Assembly (NCBI GenBank): GCA_012518275.1
Contig: JAAYSS010000080.1
Span: forward strand, 1 to 43,379
DNA length: 43,379 bases
Direction of reading: 5' to 3'
DNA from: Bacteroidales bacterium
GTDB lineage: Bacteria; Bacteroidota; Bacteroidia; Bacteroidales; Paludibacteraceae
The translations under genes and the position numbers were made by a program. Of the stretch, positions 42,618 to 43,379 are shown in pieces. The notes beneath the pieces were generated by a model. That model worked only from the letters and a program-made list of their open reading frames with translations. It was not told the origin of the DNA and ran no database searches. The first letter of the stretch is position 1; every line of letters starts with the position of its first letter.

Positions 42618-43379
42618 TTAAAAATCTCTCCAATTTCGCTTAATTTTTATTGTTCCGTTGTTGATAACCATCAGTCCCGGATTAGCTCTGATAATAGTTT
42701 TCAACGTTATCGGGTCAGCTTTGCAAAATGGGAATGTAACTTCGGATTCTGCTCTCAACTTGGCAATGTCTTCATCCGTGGAAGCCGTCAGAGCATAAAA
42801 CGGTTCGTTGTTTGCTTTTGCTCTCTGATATACTTGTTCGGCTCTTTTCAGCCCTTTTAAAGACGATTTATTTACATCGTAAGTAATCAGAAGATTTACA
42901 TTTCCGCGATGATGAAGCAATTGCTCCGTGATATCATCTAGATGTTCATCAATAATGTTAAAATTATAAATAGGTGGCTGGTAACCTTTCTTAATCAACG
43001 TGGATTTTTGCTCCACAAACACCCAGGTGCTGTCGTTTTTCGGATAATTTTCCAAGGTAAACTCTTTATTTACCCCATCTTTTTGATAAATCAATTTCGT
43101 ATCATATTGATCTGCCGGTTTGCCTTCGGGCACTTTCATCGCTTCAGGAATGTTTACACCGATTTTATAAGGGCGGAAATCAATCAACGGCAAATGGCGC
43201 AGGCTGTATACAGAAAGTCCAATTCCAATAACAATAAATAAAATGATTAAAATCCATTCGATTGACGGATAAAATATAGCTCTTAACCTATTTGTAAATA
43301 TCAACAGTAAAATTATTAAAGCCGTAATCACTACATTTTTATAAAACGTAGCCCAATTGGAAATAATTAATGCATCGCC
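42618..43379 (-). CDS. BT_3928-like/DoxX-type membrane protein, N-terminus cut
   Basis: The frame is open to the window end and the residues before the GTG at 43331 (GDALIISNWATFYKNV) look coding, so the gene begins outside. What is visible: two membrane segments at the start (VITALIILLLIF and IEWILIILFIVIGIGLSVY), then a periplasmic or cytoplasmic thioredoxin-like domain (VFVEQKSTLIKKGY, NLLITYDV, PFYALTAS, FPFCKADPITLKTIIRANPG). This matches the BT_3928-type proteins of Bacteroidota, where a DoxX-like membrane part is joined to a second domain. It is 107 bases upstream of tpiA in the same direction, the usual order in this order of bacteria. Confidence 0.8.
   Translation of the reverse strand, partial: GDALIISNWATFYKNVVITALIILLLIFTNRLRAIFYPSIEWILIILFIVIGIGLSVYSLRHLPLIDFRPYKIGVNIPEAMKVPEGKPADQYDTKLIYQKDGVNKEFTLENYPKNDSTWVFVEQKSTLIKKGYQPPIYNFNIIDEHLDDITEQLLHHRGNVNLLITYDVNKSSLKGLKRAEQVYQRAKANNEPFYALTASTDEDIAKLRAESEVTFPFCKADPITLKTIIRANPGLMVINNGTIKIKRNWRDF

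Overview
The window looks like a chromosomal segment of a member of the Bacteroidota, most likely order Bacteroidales. The signs are a type IX secretion (T9SS) C-terminal sorting domain on a secreted protein, a complete Bat aerotolerance operon, a GSIII-type glutamine synthetase, promoters of the TTTG-N19/20-TAnnTTTG kind typical of this phylum, AT-rich spacers and few Shine-Dalgarno sequences. The family or genus cannot be fixed from the sequence alone. No insertion sequence, prophage, CRISPR array or rRNA operon is visible.

Layout. 1-2.8 kb: the C-terminal part of a secreted T9SS cargo protein and a DUF5715/M15-like protein. 3.0-7.9 kb (minus): a sugar-acid cluster (SDR oxidoreductase, PfkB kinase, 6-phosphogluconate dehydrogenase, LarA-type nickel-pincer racemase/epimerase) that can be read as a route from hexuronate-derived aldonates through gluconate into the pentose phosphate pathway. 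8.3-10.3 kb (plus): thrS. 10.4-12.5 kb (minus): a BlaI/BlaR1-like pair whose sensor protease carries TonB-like and receptor-plug-like modules, preceded by operator-like dyads. 12.8-18.3 kb: an accessory stretch bounded by two identical tRNA-Gly(GCC) genes, each with a near-identical terminator. It holds a small lipoprotein gene, a gene-free cluster of hairpin repeats, and a four-gene transport operon (predicted outer-membrane protein, lipoprotein binding protein, ATPase, permease). A small exported protein lies just outside it. 18.4-20.9 kb: a YgiQ radical SAM gene carrying an in-frame palindromic repeat insertion, and divergently the RNase P RNA gene.

20.9-31.5 kb: a YihY/BrkB membrane protein, then on the minus strand a PAP2 phosphatase and the Bat operon (moxR, DUF58, a BatA-upstream membrane protein, batA, batB, batC, batD, batE). 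31.7-35.3 kb (minus): CPBP protease, rsmE, aroE and a large TPR protein, in an operon read TPR to CPBP. 35.6-37.8 kb (plus): glnN. 37.9-40.9 kb (minus): rplM-rpsI-rpsB-tsf with a promoter and a leader of about 130 nt. 41.0-43.4 kb (minus): a YrdC/Sua5 protein, tpiA, and the C-terminal part of a BT_3928-like membrane protein cut by the window end.

The core is ordinary housekeeping DNA. The points most worth a second look are the LarA-kinase-Gnd cluster, the repeat insertion inside ygiQ, the tRNA-bounded accessory segment with its hairpin cluster, and the BlaR1 fusion with its operator-like dyads.
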